Shown here: one piece after another, positions 1 to 8,588 of the stretch | How the letters are laid out: every line of letters begins with the position of its first letter | Numbering within the stretch: position 1 is the first letter of the stretch | NCBI RefSeq assembly: GCF_033126985.1 | Contig: NZ_AP024714.1 | Location: 1-64,000, forward strand | Direction: 5' to 3' | Length of the DNA: 64,000 nucleotides | Source: Methylomarinovum caldicuralii | GTDB taxonomy: Bacteria > Pseudomonadota > Gammaproteobacteria > Methylococcales > Methylothermaceae | Position numbers and translations under genes: made by a program | Notes under the pieces: generated by a model | The model's database searches: none | Told to the model about the DNA's origin: nothing | The model's input: the letters and a program-made list of their open reading frames with translations, nothing else

Positions 1-100
1 CGGCGATTCCGGTATAGTATTTTGCCCGGCGCTGCGGCAAGCTCGGTTTTTGCCCTCCGGGATCGATATTCTCTCGACCCATCCATCAGGCCCGAACTTT
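1..100 (+). promoter_or_regulatory. Leader region upstream of dnaA
   Basis: These 100 bases lie before the dnaA start and hold no gene I can support. A -10-like TATAGT is at 13-18, but the matching -35 would fall outside the window. No good DnaA box (TTATCCACA) is visible. The ribosome-binding signal just before the dnaA ATG is weak (CAGG at 87-90). Confidence 0.3.
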
Positions 101-1426
101 ATGAGCGATCTCTGGAATCAGTGTATTCAGAAACTCGAACACGAAATCCCGCCCCAGGATTTCAACACCTGGATCCGCCCCCTGCAGGCGGTGGAGAACG
201 GCGGTGAACTGCATCTGCTCGCCCCCAACCAGTTTGTGCTCGACTGGGTACGTGACCACTTCATCGACCACATCGAGCAAGCCCTGCCCAGAAACGGCAA
301 CGGCGCCCCGCGCCTGATCCTGGAAGTCGGCACCCGCCAGGAAGCCGAAGTCCCCCCCGACCGCCCCGACTTCGGCGCCGCCAGGGCCAGGCGCAAGAAA
401 CCGGCCACCAGCAATCTGAATCCGGCCTTCACCTTCGACACCTTCGTGGAAGGCAAGTCCAACCAGTTCGCCAAGGCCGCCGCCATGCAGGTGGCCGAAA
501 ACGTGGGCCAGGCCTACAACCCCCTGTTCATCTATGGCGGCGTGGGCCTGGGCAAGACCCATTTGATGCACGCCATCGGCAACCTGATCGTGGCCCGCAA
601 CGCCAAGGCCAACGTGGTCTATCTGCACTCGGAGCGCTTCGTCTCCGACATGGTCACCGCGCTCCAGCACAACGCCATCAACGCCTTCAAGGAATACTAC
701 CGCAGCGTGGACGCCCTGCTGGTGGACGACATCCAGTTCTTCGCCGGCAAGGAACGCTCCCAGGAGGAATTCTTCCACACTTTCAACACCCTGCTGGAGA
801 ACAAGCACCAGGTGGTGCTGACCTGCGACCGCTATCCCAAGGAGATCGAGGGGCTGGAGGAGCGGCTCAAGTCCCGCTTCGGCTGGGGCCTGCCGGTGGC
901 CATCGAGCCGCCGGACCTGGAAACCCGGGTGGCGATCCTGATGAAGAAGGCCCAGCAATGGGGGGTCGAGCTGCCGGAGGAGGTCGCCTTCTTCATCGGC
1001 AAGCGCATCCGTTCCAACGTCCGTGAGCTGGAAGGCGCCCTGCGCCGGGTCACCGCCCGCGCCCAGTTCACCGGCGAGCCGATCACCCTGGCCTTCGCCA
1101 AGGAAGCCCTGCGCGATCTGATCGCGGTCCAGGACAAGCTCATCAACGTGGAGAACATCCAGAAGACGGTGGCGGAATACTACAAGATCCGGGTGTCGGA
1201 TCTGCTCTCCAACAAGCGCACCCGCTCGATCACCCGCCCGCGGCAGATCGCCATGGCCCTGGCCAAGGAACTGACCAACCACAGCCTGCCGGAGATCGGC
1301 GAATACTTCGGCGGCCGCGACCACACCACCGTGCTGCACGCATGCCGCAAGGTGGAGGAACTGAAGGAAGCCGACAGCAAGATCGCCGAGGACTACGCCA
1401 CCCTGCTCCACCTGCTCACCAACTGA
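101..1426 (+). CDS. dnaA: Chromosomal replication initiator protein DnaA
   Basis: Cytoplasmic AAA+ initiator that binds DnaA boxes at oriC and melts the origin. The 441-residue product has all family parts: N-terminal DnaB/DiaA-contact domain (starts MSDLWNQC), a short linker, an AAA+ module with Walker [10 protein letters not shown] at about 146-154 and Walker [10 protein letters not shown], and a C-terminal helix-turn-helix with the signature [13 protein letters not shown]. The frame is open upstream to position 50, but the ATG at 101 gives the usual N-terminus. dnaN follows after 7 bp, so the two are probably co-transcribed. Confidence 0.97.
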   Translation: MSDLWNQCIQKLEHEIPPQDFNTWIRPLQAVENGGELHLLAPNQFVLDWVRDHFIDHIEQALPRNGNGAPRLILEVGTRQEAEVPPDRPDFGAARARRKKPATSNLNPAFTFDTFVEGKSNQFAKAAAMQVAENVGQAYNPLFIYGGVGLGKTHLMHAIGNLIVARNAKANVVYLHSERFVSDMVTALQHNAINAFKEYYRSVDALLVDDIQFFAGKERSQEEFFHTFNTLLENKHQVVLTCDRYPKEIEGLEERLKSRFGWGLPVAIEPPDLETRVAILMKKAQQWGVELPEEVAFFIGKRIRSNVRELEGALRRVTARAQFTGEPITLAFAKEALRDLIAVQDKLINVENIQKTVAEYYKIRVSDLLSNKRTRSITRPRQIAMALAKELTNHSLPEIGEYFGGRDHTTVLHACRKVEELKEADSKIAEDYATLLHLLTN

Positions 1427-1433
1427 GGAAGCC

Positions 1434-2531
1434 ATGCGTTTTTCCACCGTCCGCGAGCCCCTGCTCGAAGCCCTGCAGAAAGTCGCCGGCGTCATTGAGC
1501 GCCGCTCCACCCTGCCGATCCTGGCCAACGTCCTGCTGCGGGTCGAAAACGGCCGCCTGACCCTGGTGGGCACTGATCTTGAGGTCGAACTCGTCACCGC
1601 CATCGCCGTGGAAGGCGATGACGGCGAGACCACAGTACAGGCCCGCAAGCTGCTAGACATCTGCCGCCTGCTGCCCACCGGCACCCCGATCCAGTGCCGC
1701 CTCAGGGACGGCAGGAATCTGGAGGTGAGAGCCGGCCGCAGCCGCTTTGCGCTCGCCACCCTCGGCAGCGAGAATTTCCCCGAGTTCCGCCTCCAGGGGG
1801 AGGAAACCCGCACCGGGATCAACAGCGAAACCCTGCAGCGGCTACTGGCCAAGACGACCTATGCCATGGCGCTGCAGGACGTGCGCTACTACCTCAACGG
1901 CCTGCTGCTGGAGCTGGACGGGGAGGCGGTGCGCGCGGTGGCTTCCGACGGCCACCGCCTGGCCTTCAGCGAAGCGCGGCTGGAGGCGCCCGTCGAAGGC
2001 GTGCGCCAGCCGATCCTGCCACGCAAAGGGGTGCAGGAACTGGCACGGCTGCTGGAGGGGGAGGACACCATCGGCATCCGCCTGACGGCCAACGCCATCC
2101 GCCTGGAACTGCCGGAGGCGACCTTCTCCGCCAAGCTCATCGACGGCCGTTATCCCGATTACCGGCGCGTGTTCCCGAGCGAAGTCAGCCGCGTGCTCAC
2201 CGCCGACCGTCAGCCCCTGAAGGAGGCCATCTCGCGGGTGTCGATCCTGTCCAATGAACAGTACCGCGGCATCCGCCTCGACGTCGAACCGGGCCGCCTG
2301 CGCCTCTCGGCCCACAATCCCGACCAGGAAGAGGCCGAGGAGGCGCTGCAGGTGCAGTACAAGGGCGAGCCCTTCAGCGTCGGCTTCAACGCCGCCTACC
2401 TGACCGATGCAGTGACCCACCTGGACGCCGACACCATCCGCCTGTCCTTCGCTGACCCAAACTTCAGCTGTCTGGCGGAAGATCCGGAAGATCCCGGCAC
2501 CCGCTTCATCATCATGCCGATGCGGCTGTAA
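1434..2531 (+). CDS. dnaN: DNA polymerase III sliding clamp, beta subunit
   Basis: Ring-shaped dimeric clamp that tethers DNA polymerase III and other clamp-binding enzymes to DNA. The 365 residues match the usual length of about 366. The start MRFSTVREPLLEALQKVAGVIE, the ANVLLRVE motif and the C-terminal MPMRL end are typical of the three-domain clamp. The ATG has a GAGGAAG ribosome site. An intrinsic terminator follows 3 bp after the stop, and recF and gyrB, the common next genes, are not in this window. Confidence 0.97.
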   Translation: MRFSTVREPLLEALQKVAGVIERRSTLPILANVLLRVENGRLTLVGTDLEVELVTAIAVEGDDGETTVQARKLLDICRLLPTGTPIQCRLRDGRNLEVRAGRSRFALATLGSENFPEFRLQGEETRTGINSETLQRLLAKTTYAMALQDVRYYLNGLLLELDGEAVRAVASDGHRLAFSEARLEAPVEGVRQPILPRKGVQELARLLEGEDTIGIRLTANAIRLELPEATFSAKLIDGRYPDYRRVFPSEVSRVLTADRQPLKEAISRVSILSNEQYRGIRLDVEPGRLRLSAHNPDQEEAEEALQVQYKGEPFSVGFNAAYLTDAVTHLDADTIRLSFADPNFSCLAEDPEDPGTRFIIMPMRL

Positions 2532-2533
2532 AG

Positions 2534-2558
2534 AAAAGCCCCGCGACGCGGGGCTTTT
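2534..2558. terminator. Bidirectional intrinsic terminator, dnaN / multicopper oxidase
   Basis: A perfect 11-bp stem (AAAAGCCCCGC / GCGGGGCTTTT) with a 3-nt loop, flanked by A and T runs, so it can end transcription from either side. It lies between the convergent dnaN stop (2531) and the multicopper oxidase stop (2579). Confidence 0.85.
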
Positions 2559-2578
2559 CATCATGGCGGTGATTTGGC

Positions 2579-4429
2579 TCAGACCACCTTGAAGTTGCGC
2601 ATCATCTCGCCATCCTCGTGCTCGAGGTTGTGGCAGTGGTACAGGAACAGCCCCTTGTACTTGTCAAAGGGCTTGATGAGCTGGATGCGCTCTCCGGCCA
2701 TCGCCAGCACCGTATCCTGATAGCCTTCATCCACCAGGCCCTCCTTGACGGTTTCGTAACCTTCGCTGCTGCCGTGCATGCCGCCGGCTTCCGGCGGGGT
2801 GCGGCGGATAATCTGGAAGTAATGGCCGTGGAGATGGATCGGATGGACCATGGCCATCATCATCGCCATGCTCATGCCGCTCCCCATGCCCTGCATGGCC
2901 CGGCGGCCGCCGTGTTCGCTTTCACCGCCGTGCTCCCCTTCCATTTCCATACCGCCGTGCTCGTGGAAGATTTCCATCAGGTGGATGGTATTGATCGGGA
3001 AGGTTTCGACTGGCAGTGCGCCGGTCATCGAAAACGCCTGACCGTTGAGGGTGAACTGACGGCCGTGATTGCCGATGGCGATGGGACGCGGCTTGTCGGG
3101 GTTGACCACGTCATCCAGGCGCAGACGCGGCAGAGGACGCAGCTTGGACGGCAGTTCTTGGTTATCCAGGGTTCTGGGCTTTTCCGTCACCTGGAAACGG
3201 GCGATGGTGAAGTGGCTGCCCTGGGGAATGTGACGGGCCATAAGCATCATCGGACCGATGGCACCCATCATACCTTCCGGGCCGCTGATGGTCTGGGTTC
3301 CCATCATGCCGCCCATCATACCGCCACCCATGCCGCCGCGCCGTCCCATACCACCCATACGGCCGCCGCGGCCCATGCCGCCTCCCATCATGCCGCCCAT
3401 GCCCATCATGTCGCCACCGCCGCGGCGGAAGCGTTCGTAAGGCGGCGGCATGATGCCGTGATATTCCCGGCTTGCCAGTTTGACTTCCTTCCCCTTGGAT
3501 TTGGAGAAGTCACGCCACAGTTCGTAGCGCTCCCCCGGGCCGATCATCAGATAGGGCCGGGTGACGGGACGCTCCAGCAGGCCGCCGTCGGTACCGATGA
3601 CGGTGACGGGCTCACCATCGCTCCAGGCCAGCTTGTAGATGCGGGAGTTGGAACCGTTGAGCACCCGGAAGCGGTAGGAGCGGGAAGCCACCTTCAAGGC
3701 GAAAGCCGGATGACCGTTGACCAGAATCTTCTCCCCGAGGAAGCCCAACATGCCGATGGGACCCCGGCGGTCGTAAAGCAGCTGGTTGGTCTCATCGAAG
3801 GTGCGGTCCTGCAGCACCAGGGGCAGATCGTATTCCCCCCGCGGCAGCGGCACTTCCTTTTCCTCATCGTCCTCGACAATGATCAGCCCCGCCAGTCCGG
3901 AATAGGCCTGGGCGCCGGTCACCATGTTGGTATGGGGGTGATACCAATAGGTTCCAGCCCGGTTCTCGACGGTGAATTCGTAAACGTAGGTTTCTTCCGG
4001 GTCGATGGCGTAGCTGGGATGCCCGTCGGCCTCGAAGGGGACGTGCATGCCGTGCCAGTGGGTGATGAACTTCGCCGGCAGGCGGTTGTGCAGGGTGATG
4101 CGGATCCGCTGTCCCTTGCGGAATTTGAGGATCGGGCCCAGGTAGGTATCGGGAATGGGAATCACCGCATCCGGGTCGCCCTTTACCACCCGGCCCCGGA
4201 ACCGCCATACCCGGGTGGCTGGCCCCGGCAGGATCTGCGCCTCTCCCGGCGCGGCGACCAGTTCTATCTCCACGTCCGGGAAGAACGCCGCCGTCGCCTC
4301 CCGCTTTGGACGACCGAAGGCCTGCCGTTTCAAAATGATGGGGAATGCCGGCCCCGCCGCCGCCAGCGCCATCCCCGCACCTGCCGCCTGCAACAACCGC
4401 CGCCGTTTCAGATCGATTTTTTCGCTCAT
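2579..4429 (-). CDS. TAT-exported multicopper oxidase (CueO/CotA-like)
   Basis: Probable periplasmic laccase-type oxidase, 616 residues. A twin-arginine signal (KRRRLLQAAG) is followed by cupredoxin domains with the four copper-binding clusters: HWHGMH, YWYHPHTN, HPIHLHGHY and the T1-site segment LYHCHNLEHEDGEMM. Two inserts are strongly Met/Gly-rich (about residues 336-377 and 510-530), and a His/Glu/Met-rich stretch lies near 490-510. CueO has a comparable Met-rich segment used for Cu(I), so a role in copper tolerance or handling is likely. The ATG has a GAGGTG ribosome site. The gene is monocistronic behind pgl, with a 12-bp palindrome just upstream. Confidence 0.9.
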   Translation of the reverse strand: MSEKIDLKRRRLLQAAGAGMALAAAGPAFPIILKRQAFGRPKREATAAFFPDVEIELVAAPGEAQILPGPATRVWRFRGRVVKGDPDAVIPIPDTYLGPILKFRKGQRIRITLHNRLPAKFITHWHGMHVPFEADGHPSYAIDPEETYVYEFTVENRAGTYWYHPHTNMVTGAQAYSGLAGLIIVEDDEEKEVPLPRGEYDLPLVLQDRTFDETNQLLYDRRGPIGMLGFLGEKILVNGHPAFALKVASRSYRFRVLNGSNSRIYKLAWSDGEPVTVIGTDGGLLERPVTRPYLMIGPGERYELWRDFSKSKGKEVKLASREYHGIMPPPYERFRRGGGDMMGMGGMMGGGMGRGGRMGGMGRRGGMGGGMMGGMMGTQTISGPEGMMGAIGPMMLMARHIPQGSHFTIARFQVTEKPRTLDNQELPSKLRPLPRLRLDDVVNPDKPRPIAIGNHGRQFTLNGQAFSMTGALPVETFPINTIHLMEIFHEHGGMEMEGEHGGESEHGGRRAMQGMGSGMSMAMMMAMVHPIHLHGHYFQIIRRTPPEAGGMHGSSEGYETVKEGLVDEGYQDTVLAMAGERIQLIKPFDKYKGLFLYHCHNLEHEDGEMMRNFKVV

Positions 4430-4452
4430 GATGGCACCTCTTCAACTCGCCG

Positions 4453-4464
4453 TTCTAATTAGAA
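4453..4464. promoter_or_regulatory. Palindromic operator candidate before multicopper oxidase gene
   Basis: A perfect 12-bp palindrome, TTCTAATTAGAA, lies 23 bp upstream of the oxidase start codon (4429). It sits in an AT-rich patch that contrasts with the GC-rich surroundings and overlaps -10-like sequence on the minus strand (TATTCT, TAATTA). It could be a repressor or activator site. No family is assigned. Confidence 0.4.
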
Positions 4465-4535
4465 TATGCTTATCGACAACTTATCAGTCTTGGCCTGAAT
4501 GCGCAAGAGACTGTGACCCATTCCTTTGCAGCAGG

Positions 4536-5255
4536 TCAAGTGCTCAGATGCGCCGAGGCCGCCTCGTCCAAGTACCATGACAGCTGCTCCCGGGGAACGA
4601 TCCGCTGGGCCGGCAGATTCAGCTCCGGCCGGGTGAAGACCCGGGCGACGATCTCGGCCTTGCCCGGCCCGGTCGCCAGAAAGACGGCCTGGCGGGCCTG
4701 GTTGAAGGTCCGGTAGGTCAGGGTCAGACGCTGGGGGGGCGGTTTGGGGGCGGATGCGACCGCGGCCACCCAGACCTCCGGCGGGGGCTCGAAACCGGGA
4801 AACAACGAGGCGGTATGGCCGTCCTCCCCCAGCCCCAGCAGCACCCAGTCCAGCTGCGGCGGACCGGCGAAGCATTCGAGCAGATGGGTTTCGTACCGCT
4901 GGGCGGCGGCCGGCAATGTCAACCCCTGGGTCGGCATGGGATGAACATTGGCCGCCGGAATCGGCACGTGGTCGAGGAGGGTTTCGCGGGCCATGCGGTA
5001 ATTGCTGTCGGGATGATCCGGGGGCACGAAGCGCTCGTCGCCGAAAAACACGTGCAGCCTTTCCCAGGCGAGCCGCTCCCGGTAGGGGGCTTGAGCCAGC
5101 AGCCGATAGAAACGGGCCGGGGTCACCCCCCCGGCCAGCGCCACGGTGAAACGCGCCGCCTTTTCCAGGGCGCGTGCTACCGTGGTGACGAAATCCTGCG
5201 CCAGAGCCTCGCAGGCCGTTTCGGGATCGGGGAAAATCCGGCGTTCCCGGTTCAC
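4536..5255 (-). CDS. pgl: 6-phosphogluconolactonase
   Basis: Hydrolyses 6-phosphoglucono-1,5-lactone to 6-phosphogluconate in the oxidative pentose phosphate/Entner-Doudoroff route (cytoplasm). The 239 residues carry the NagB/6PGL-type motifs [30 protein letters not shown] and [14 protein letters not shown]. The start is GTG at 5255: it overlaps the pgi stop as GTGA, and the protein then begins at the usual point ([11 protein letters not shown]). The frame stays open far upstream, but that part is antisense-like filler inside pgi. It is translationally coupled to pgi. Confidence 0.93.
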   Translation of the reverse strand: MNRERRIFPDPETACEALAQDFVTTVARALEKAARFTVALAGGVTPARFYRLLAQAPYRERLAWERLHVFFGDERFVPPDHPDSNYRMARETLLDHVPIPAANVHPMPTQGLTLPAAAQRYETHLLECFAGPPQLDWVLLGLGEDGHTASLFPGFEPPPEVWVAAVASAPKPPPQRLTLTYRTFNQARQAVFLATGPGKAEIVARVFTRPELNLPAQRIVPREQLSWYLDEAASAHLST

Positions 5256-6901
5256 GGCCGGGTCTGCCAGTGGCGATAGGCCTCGATCAGGGCCCGGGTC
5301 GAGGCGTCGTGCTCGCCGATCTGGCCGCCCTCCAGCTCGGGCAGGATCCGCCTGGCGAGCTGCTTGCCCAGTTCCACCCCCATCTGGTCGAAGGAATTGA
5401 TATTCCAGATCGCCCCCTGCACGAACACCTTGTGTTCGTAGCAGGCGATCAGGCTTCCCAGAATCCTGGGCGTCAGCTTGGGATACAGGAACAGACTCGA
5501 GGGACGGTTGCCGGGGAAGGTCTTGGCCGCCGCGAGCAGGTCCAGACGGTCCTCCGGCACCCCTTCGGCTTCCAGCTCGGCCCGGGCCTCCTCGAAGGTG
5601 CGCCCTCGCATCAGGGCCTCGGCCTGGGCCAGGCAGTTGGCCACCAGGATGCGGTGATGGTCGCCGAGTTCGTGGTGGCTGTGGGCCGCCACCAGAAAAT
5701 CGCACGGCACCAGGTGGGTGCTCTGGTGCAGCAGCTGGAAGAAGGAATGCTGACCGTTGGTGCCGGTCTGCCCCCAGACGATCGGCCCGGTGGCGTAATC
5801 GACTACCCGCCCCTCCAGATCGACACGCTTGCCGTTGCTTTCCATGTCGAGCTGCTGGAGGTGGTCGGGGAAATGGCGCAGATACTGATCATAGGGCAGC
5901 ACCGCGTGGGATTCGGCACCGAAGAAATTCGCATACCAGATGCCCAGCAGCCCCATGATGACGGGAAGGTTACGGGAGAACGGCGTGGTCCGGAAATGCT
6001 CGTCCATCTCGAAGGCGCCTTGCAGCAGCTCCTCGAAGCGGTCCATGCCCACCGCCAGGGCGATGGACAGGCCCACCGCCGACCACAGTGAATAACGCCC
6101 CCCGACCCAGTCCCAGAACTCGAACATGTTGTCGGGGTCGATGCCGAAGGCCTGCACCGCATGGCGGTTGGTAGAAACGGCGACGAAATGGCGGGCGATG
6201 GCGGTCTCATCGCCCCCAGCGGCGGTCAGGAGCCAGTCCCGCGCCGAGCGGGCGTTGGTCATGGTTTCCTGGGTGGTGAAGGTCTTGGAGACCACCAGGA
6301 ACAGGGTGGTCTCCTGATCCAGCCCCTTGAGGGTTTCGATCAGATCCGCCTCGTCCACGTTGGCGACGTAATGCACTCGCAGGTCTTCCTTGTGATAGGG
6401 GGTCAGCGCGGTGGTGACCATGCGCGGCCCCAGATCCGAGCCGCCGATGCCGATATTGACCACGTCGGTGATCGGCCTCCCGGTGAAACCGCGCCACTGA
6501 CCGCCGCGCACCTGCTCGCTGAAACGGCGCATCTGCGTCAGCACCCGCCGCACCGCCGGCATCACATCCTCGCCGTCGACATAGATGGGCCGGTCGCTGC
6601 GATTGCGCAGGGCCACGTGCAGCACGGCCCGGTCTTCGGTGATGTTGATCTTCTCGCCGCCGAACATCGCCTCGATGCGAGCCGCCAGGCCGCTCTGCTG
6701 GGCCAGTTGCAGCAGCAATCCCTGGGTCTTGTCGGTGATCCGGTGCTTGGAATAGTCGAACAGGATGTCCCCCCAGCGCAGAGAGAAGCGTTGGCAACGC
6801 TGCGGGTCGGCGGCGAACCAGTCGCGCAGATGCTGGCCGGCAATTTCCTGCCAGTGCGCCTGCAACGCGTTCCAGGCAGGCAAGGCGGTCGGCGTGGTCA
6901 C
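5252..6901 (-). CDS. pgi: Glucose-6-phosphate isomerase
   Basis: Interconverts glucose-6-phosphate and fructose-6-phosphate (cytoplasm). The 549-residue length is normal. Visible motifs are [26 protein letters not shown] and the C-terminal signature [13 protein letters not shown] chose the GTG at 6901 because a GGGGGAG ribosome site sits 8 nt upstream. An ATG at 6961 would add 20 residues unlike the family. pgl follows with a 4-bp overlap, so the pair forms a sugar-phosphate operon. Confidence 0.95.
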   Translation of the reverse strand: MTTPTALPAWNALQAHWQEIAGQHLRDWFAADPQRCQRFSLRWGDILFDYSKHRITDKTQGLLLQLAQQSGLAARIEAMFGGEKINITEDRAVLHVALRNRSDRPIYVDGEDVMPAVRRVLTQMRRFSEQVRGGQWRGFTGRPITDVVNIGIGGSDLGPRMVTTALTPYHKEDLRVHYVANVDEADLIETLKGLDQETTLFLVVSKTFTTQETMTNARSARDWLLTAAGGDETAIARHFVAVSTNRHAVQAFGIDPDNMFEFWDWVGGRYSLWSAVGLSIALAVGMDRFEELLQGAFEMDEHFRTTPFSRNLPVIMGLLGIWYANFFGAESHAVLPYDQYLRHFPDHLQQLDMESNGKRVDLEGRVVDYATGPIVWGQTGTNGQHSFFQLLHQSTHLVPCDFLVAAHSHHELGDHHRILVANCLAQAEALMRGRTFEEARAELEAEGVPEDRLDLLAAAKTFPGNRPSSLFLYPKLTPRILGSLIACYEHKVFVQGAIWNINSFDQMGVELGKQLARRILPELEGGQIGEHDASTRALIEAYRHWQTRP

Positions 6902-7008
6902 GATCAAACTCCCCCTTTGCAATCGCACATACCGGAACCATGGTAAACCATGCCCGGTCACAGGAGGAAGCTCCAGTCTTCATCAAACGGTCACCTGGCG
7001 CGGTTACA

Positions 7009-7037
7009 TTGACAGTCTTGGCAGGCTGCCAGACAAT
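7009..7037 (+). promoter_or_regulatory. Sigma70-type promoter for small ORF-rsmI
   Basis: A perfect TTGACA (-35) at 7009-7014, a 17-bp spacer and GACAAT (-10) at 7032-7037. It would start a transcript near 7044, giving a leader of about 110 nt before the small ORF at 7156. The 254-bp gap between pgi and that ORF holds nothing else I recognise. Confidence 0.55.
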
Positions 7038-7155
7038 CCTATGTCGAAAAATTGAACAGCGCCTGTGCCCGGCAGCTCCACCCCATTGTTTTTCATCAAC
7101 TGGCTCAAGGTTTGCTTTTATGTTTCTGAATCCTTTTCTCTACAGGAACGCCACC

Positions 7156-7296
7156 ATGAAACGCATTTCCGGTTATTTCACCATCGCCAGACTGCTGCTG
7201 GGTATCTATTGGCTGGTGCTGCGCCAATGGGGTTACCTCGCCTGCCGCCGGCTGGCCCGCCTGGGCAGCCGCAAGCCGGTTTCCGCGATTGAATGA
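7156..7296 (+). CDS. Small predicted membrane protein (46 aa) coupled to rsmI
   Basis: Unrecognised ORF of 46 codons. It starts MKRISGYF after an AGGAACG ribosome-site candidate and contains one hydrophobic stretch (about residues 8-29), then a basic tail. Its stop overlaps the rsmI start as ATGA, the coupling seen at many true gene junctions in this window, and a good promoter lies upstream. It may be a real small inner-membrane protein, or a leader peptide that delivers ribosomes to rsmI. I see no motif that gives a function. Confidence 0.45.
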   Translation: MKRISGYFTIARLLLGIYWLVLRQWGYLACRRLARLGSRKPVSAIE

Positions 7297-8135
7297 GCGG
7301 CACGCTTTATGTGGTCGCCACCCCCATCGGCCATCTCGGCGACATCAGCGAGCGGGCGCTGGCGACGCTGCGCCAGGCCGACCTGATCGCCGCCGAGGAC
7401 ACCCGCCACTGTCAACAGCTGCTGAACCACTACGGGATTTCCACACCGGTCACGGCCCTGCACGATCATAACGAACGCGCCCGGGTCGACGGCATCCTGG
7501 ACCGCCTCCGGGCCGGCAGCGATGTGGCGCTGGTTTCCGACGCCGGCACGCCGCTCATCAACGATCCAGGCTTTCTGCTGGTCCGGGCCGCCCACGAAGC
7601 CGGCATCCGGGTCAGTCCGGTTCCGGGTCCCTGTGCCGCCATCGCCGCCCTCTCCGCCGCCGGACTGGCCACCGACCGCTTCGCCTTCGAGGGCTTCCCG
7701 CCCCGGACTTCGAGCGCCCGCCGCCGCTTCTTCGAGGGTCTGCGCGACGAGCCGCGCACGCTGGTGTTCTACGAATCCTGCCACCGCCTCCTGCCCTGCC
7801 TGGAGGATCTGGCCGCCACCTTTCCGCCGCAGCGCCGCCTGGTCATCGCCAAGGAACTGACCAAGGTGCACGAACGCTTCATCATCAGCGAGGTCGCCGG
7901 GGCGGCGCTGCGCTTCCGGGACCATCCCGACCGGCTGAAGGGGGAATTCGTCCTGGTTCTGGAGGGTGCCCCCCGGGACAAGACCGGCCTGTCGGCGGAG
8001 CAGCGCCGCGTGCTGGACCTGCTGCTGGAAGAATGCTCCCTCAAAACCGCCGTCTCCCTGGCGGAGAAAATCACCGGGGCGCGGAAAAAATTGCTCTACC
8101 AGGCGGCGCTGGAACGGCAAAAGCCGGGAACCTGA
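7293..8135 (+). CDS. rsmI: 16S rRNA (cytidine1402-2'-O)-methyltransferase RsmI
   Basis: SAM-dependent tetrapyrrole-methylase-fold enzyme that 2'-O-methylates C1402 in the 16S rRNA decoding centre. The 280 residues contain the family motifs ATPIGHLGDISERAL, AAEDTRH, VSDAGTPLINDPG and VPGPCAAIAALSAAGL. The start overlaps the preceding small ORF by 4 bp. The RNase P RNA gene follows after about 25 bp. Confidence 0.96.
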   Translation: MSGTLYVVATPIGHLGDISERALATLRQADLIAAEDTRHCQQLLNHYGISTPVTALHDHNERARVDGILDRLRAGSDVALVSDAGTPLINDPGFLLVRAAHEAGIRVSPVPGPCAAIAALSAAGLATDRFAFEGFPPRTSSARRRFFEGLRDEPRTLVFYESCHRLLPCLEDLAATFPPQRRLVIAKELTKVHERFIISEVAGAALRFRDHPDRLKGEFVLVLEGAPRDKTGLSAEQRRVLDLLLEECSLKTAVSLAEKITGARKKLLYQAALERQKPGT

Positions 8136-8150
8136 CGGCGTTTTCTGGTC

Positions 8151-8156
8151 TAATAA
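8151..8156 (+). promoter_or_regulatory. -10 element candidate for RNase P RNA
   Basis: TAATAA lies 5 bp before the first base expected for RNase P RNA. A CTGACG at 8132-8137 is -35-like, but the 13-bp spacing to TAATAA is short. Spacing to the overlapping TAACGT (8154-8159) is 16 bp. The promoter assignment is tentative. Confidence 0.35.
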
Positions 8157-8160
8157 CGTT

Positions 8161-8521
8161 TGGAGAGTCGGCCGGGCAATCGCTGCCGCCCCCCGGGCGG
8201 GAGAGGAAAGTCCGGGCTCCACAGGGCAGGGTGCCAGGTAACGCCTGGGCGCCGCGAGGCGACGGAAAGTGCCACAGAGAACAGACCGCCGATGGCCCGT
8301 TTCGGGCACAGGCAAGGGTGAAACGGTGCGGTAAGAGCGCACCGCGCGGCGGGCAACCGACCGCGGCACGGCAAACCCCACCCGGAGCAAGATCAAATAG
8401 GGGAGCACCATGCGTGTGGCCCGCACGCCGCTCCCGGGTAGATCGCTGGAGGCGTCTGGTGACAGGCGTCCTAGACGAATGATTGCCCCCGACAGAACCC
8501 GGCTTACAGGCCGGCTCTCCC
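8161..8521 (+). ncRNA. rnpB: RNase P RNA, bacterial class A
   Basis: Catalytic RNA that removes the 5' leader of tRNA precursors. The conserved core is clear: GAGGAAAGTCCGGGCTCC at about 8201-8220, ACAGAGAACAGACCGCC, CAGGCAAGGGTGAAACGGTG, GAGCGCACCGC, and AGAACCCGGCTTACAGGCC near the 3' end. The ends pair (GGAGAGTCGGCC with GGCCGGCTCTCC), which sets the limits within a few bases. The length of about 360 nt fits type A. The gene lies directly after rsmI. Confidence 0.95.
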
Positions 8522-8588
8522 CTCTCTTTGCGCCGCCTGAACTACACTTGCTCCTTGAGTCGTGACAACTTTCATCGAGGAACGCATC

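Noticed and set aside
86-1852. 588-codon minus-strand ORF across dnaA and dnaN
   Set aside because: It runs antisense through two certain genes. Its composition is an artefact of the high GC third-codon bias, and no domain is visible.
2618-4462. 614-codon plus-strand ORF opposite the multicopper oxidase
   Set aside because: It is exactly antisense to a protein with all copper motifs. The His/Ala-rich translation is the reverse of the Met/Gly-rich part.
4514-4538. TGACC..GGTCA inverted repeat as a MerR/CueR operator
   Set aside because: The arms are only 5 bp, the spacing does not fit a CueR promoter, and the right arm overlaps the pgl stop codon.
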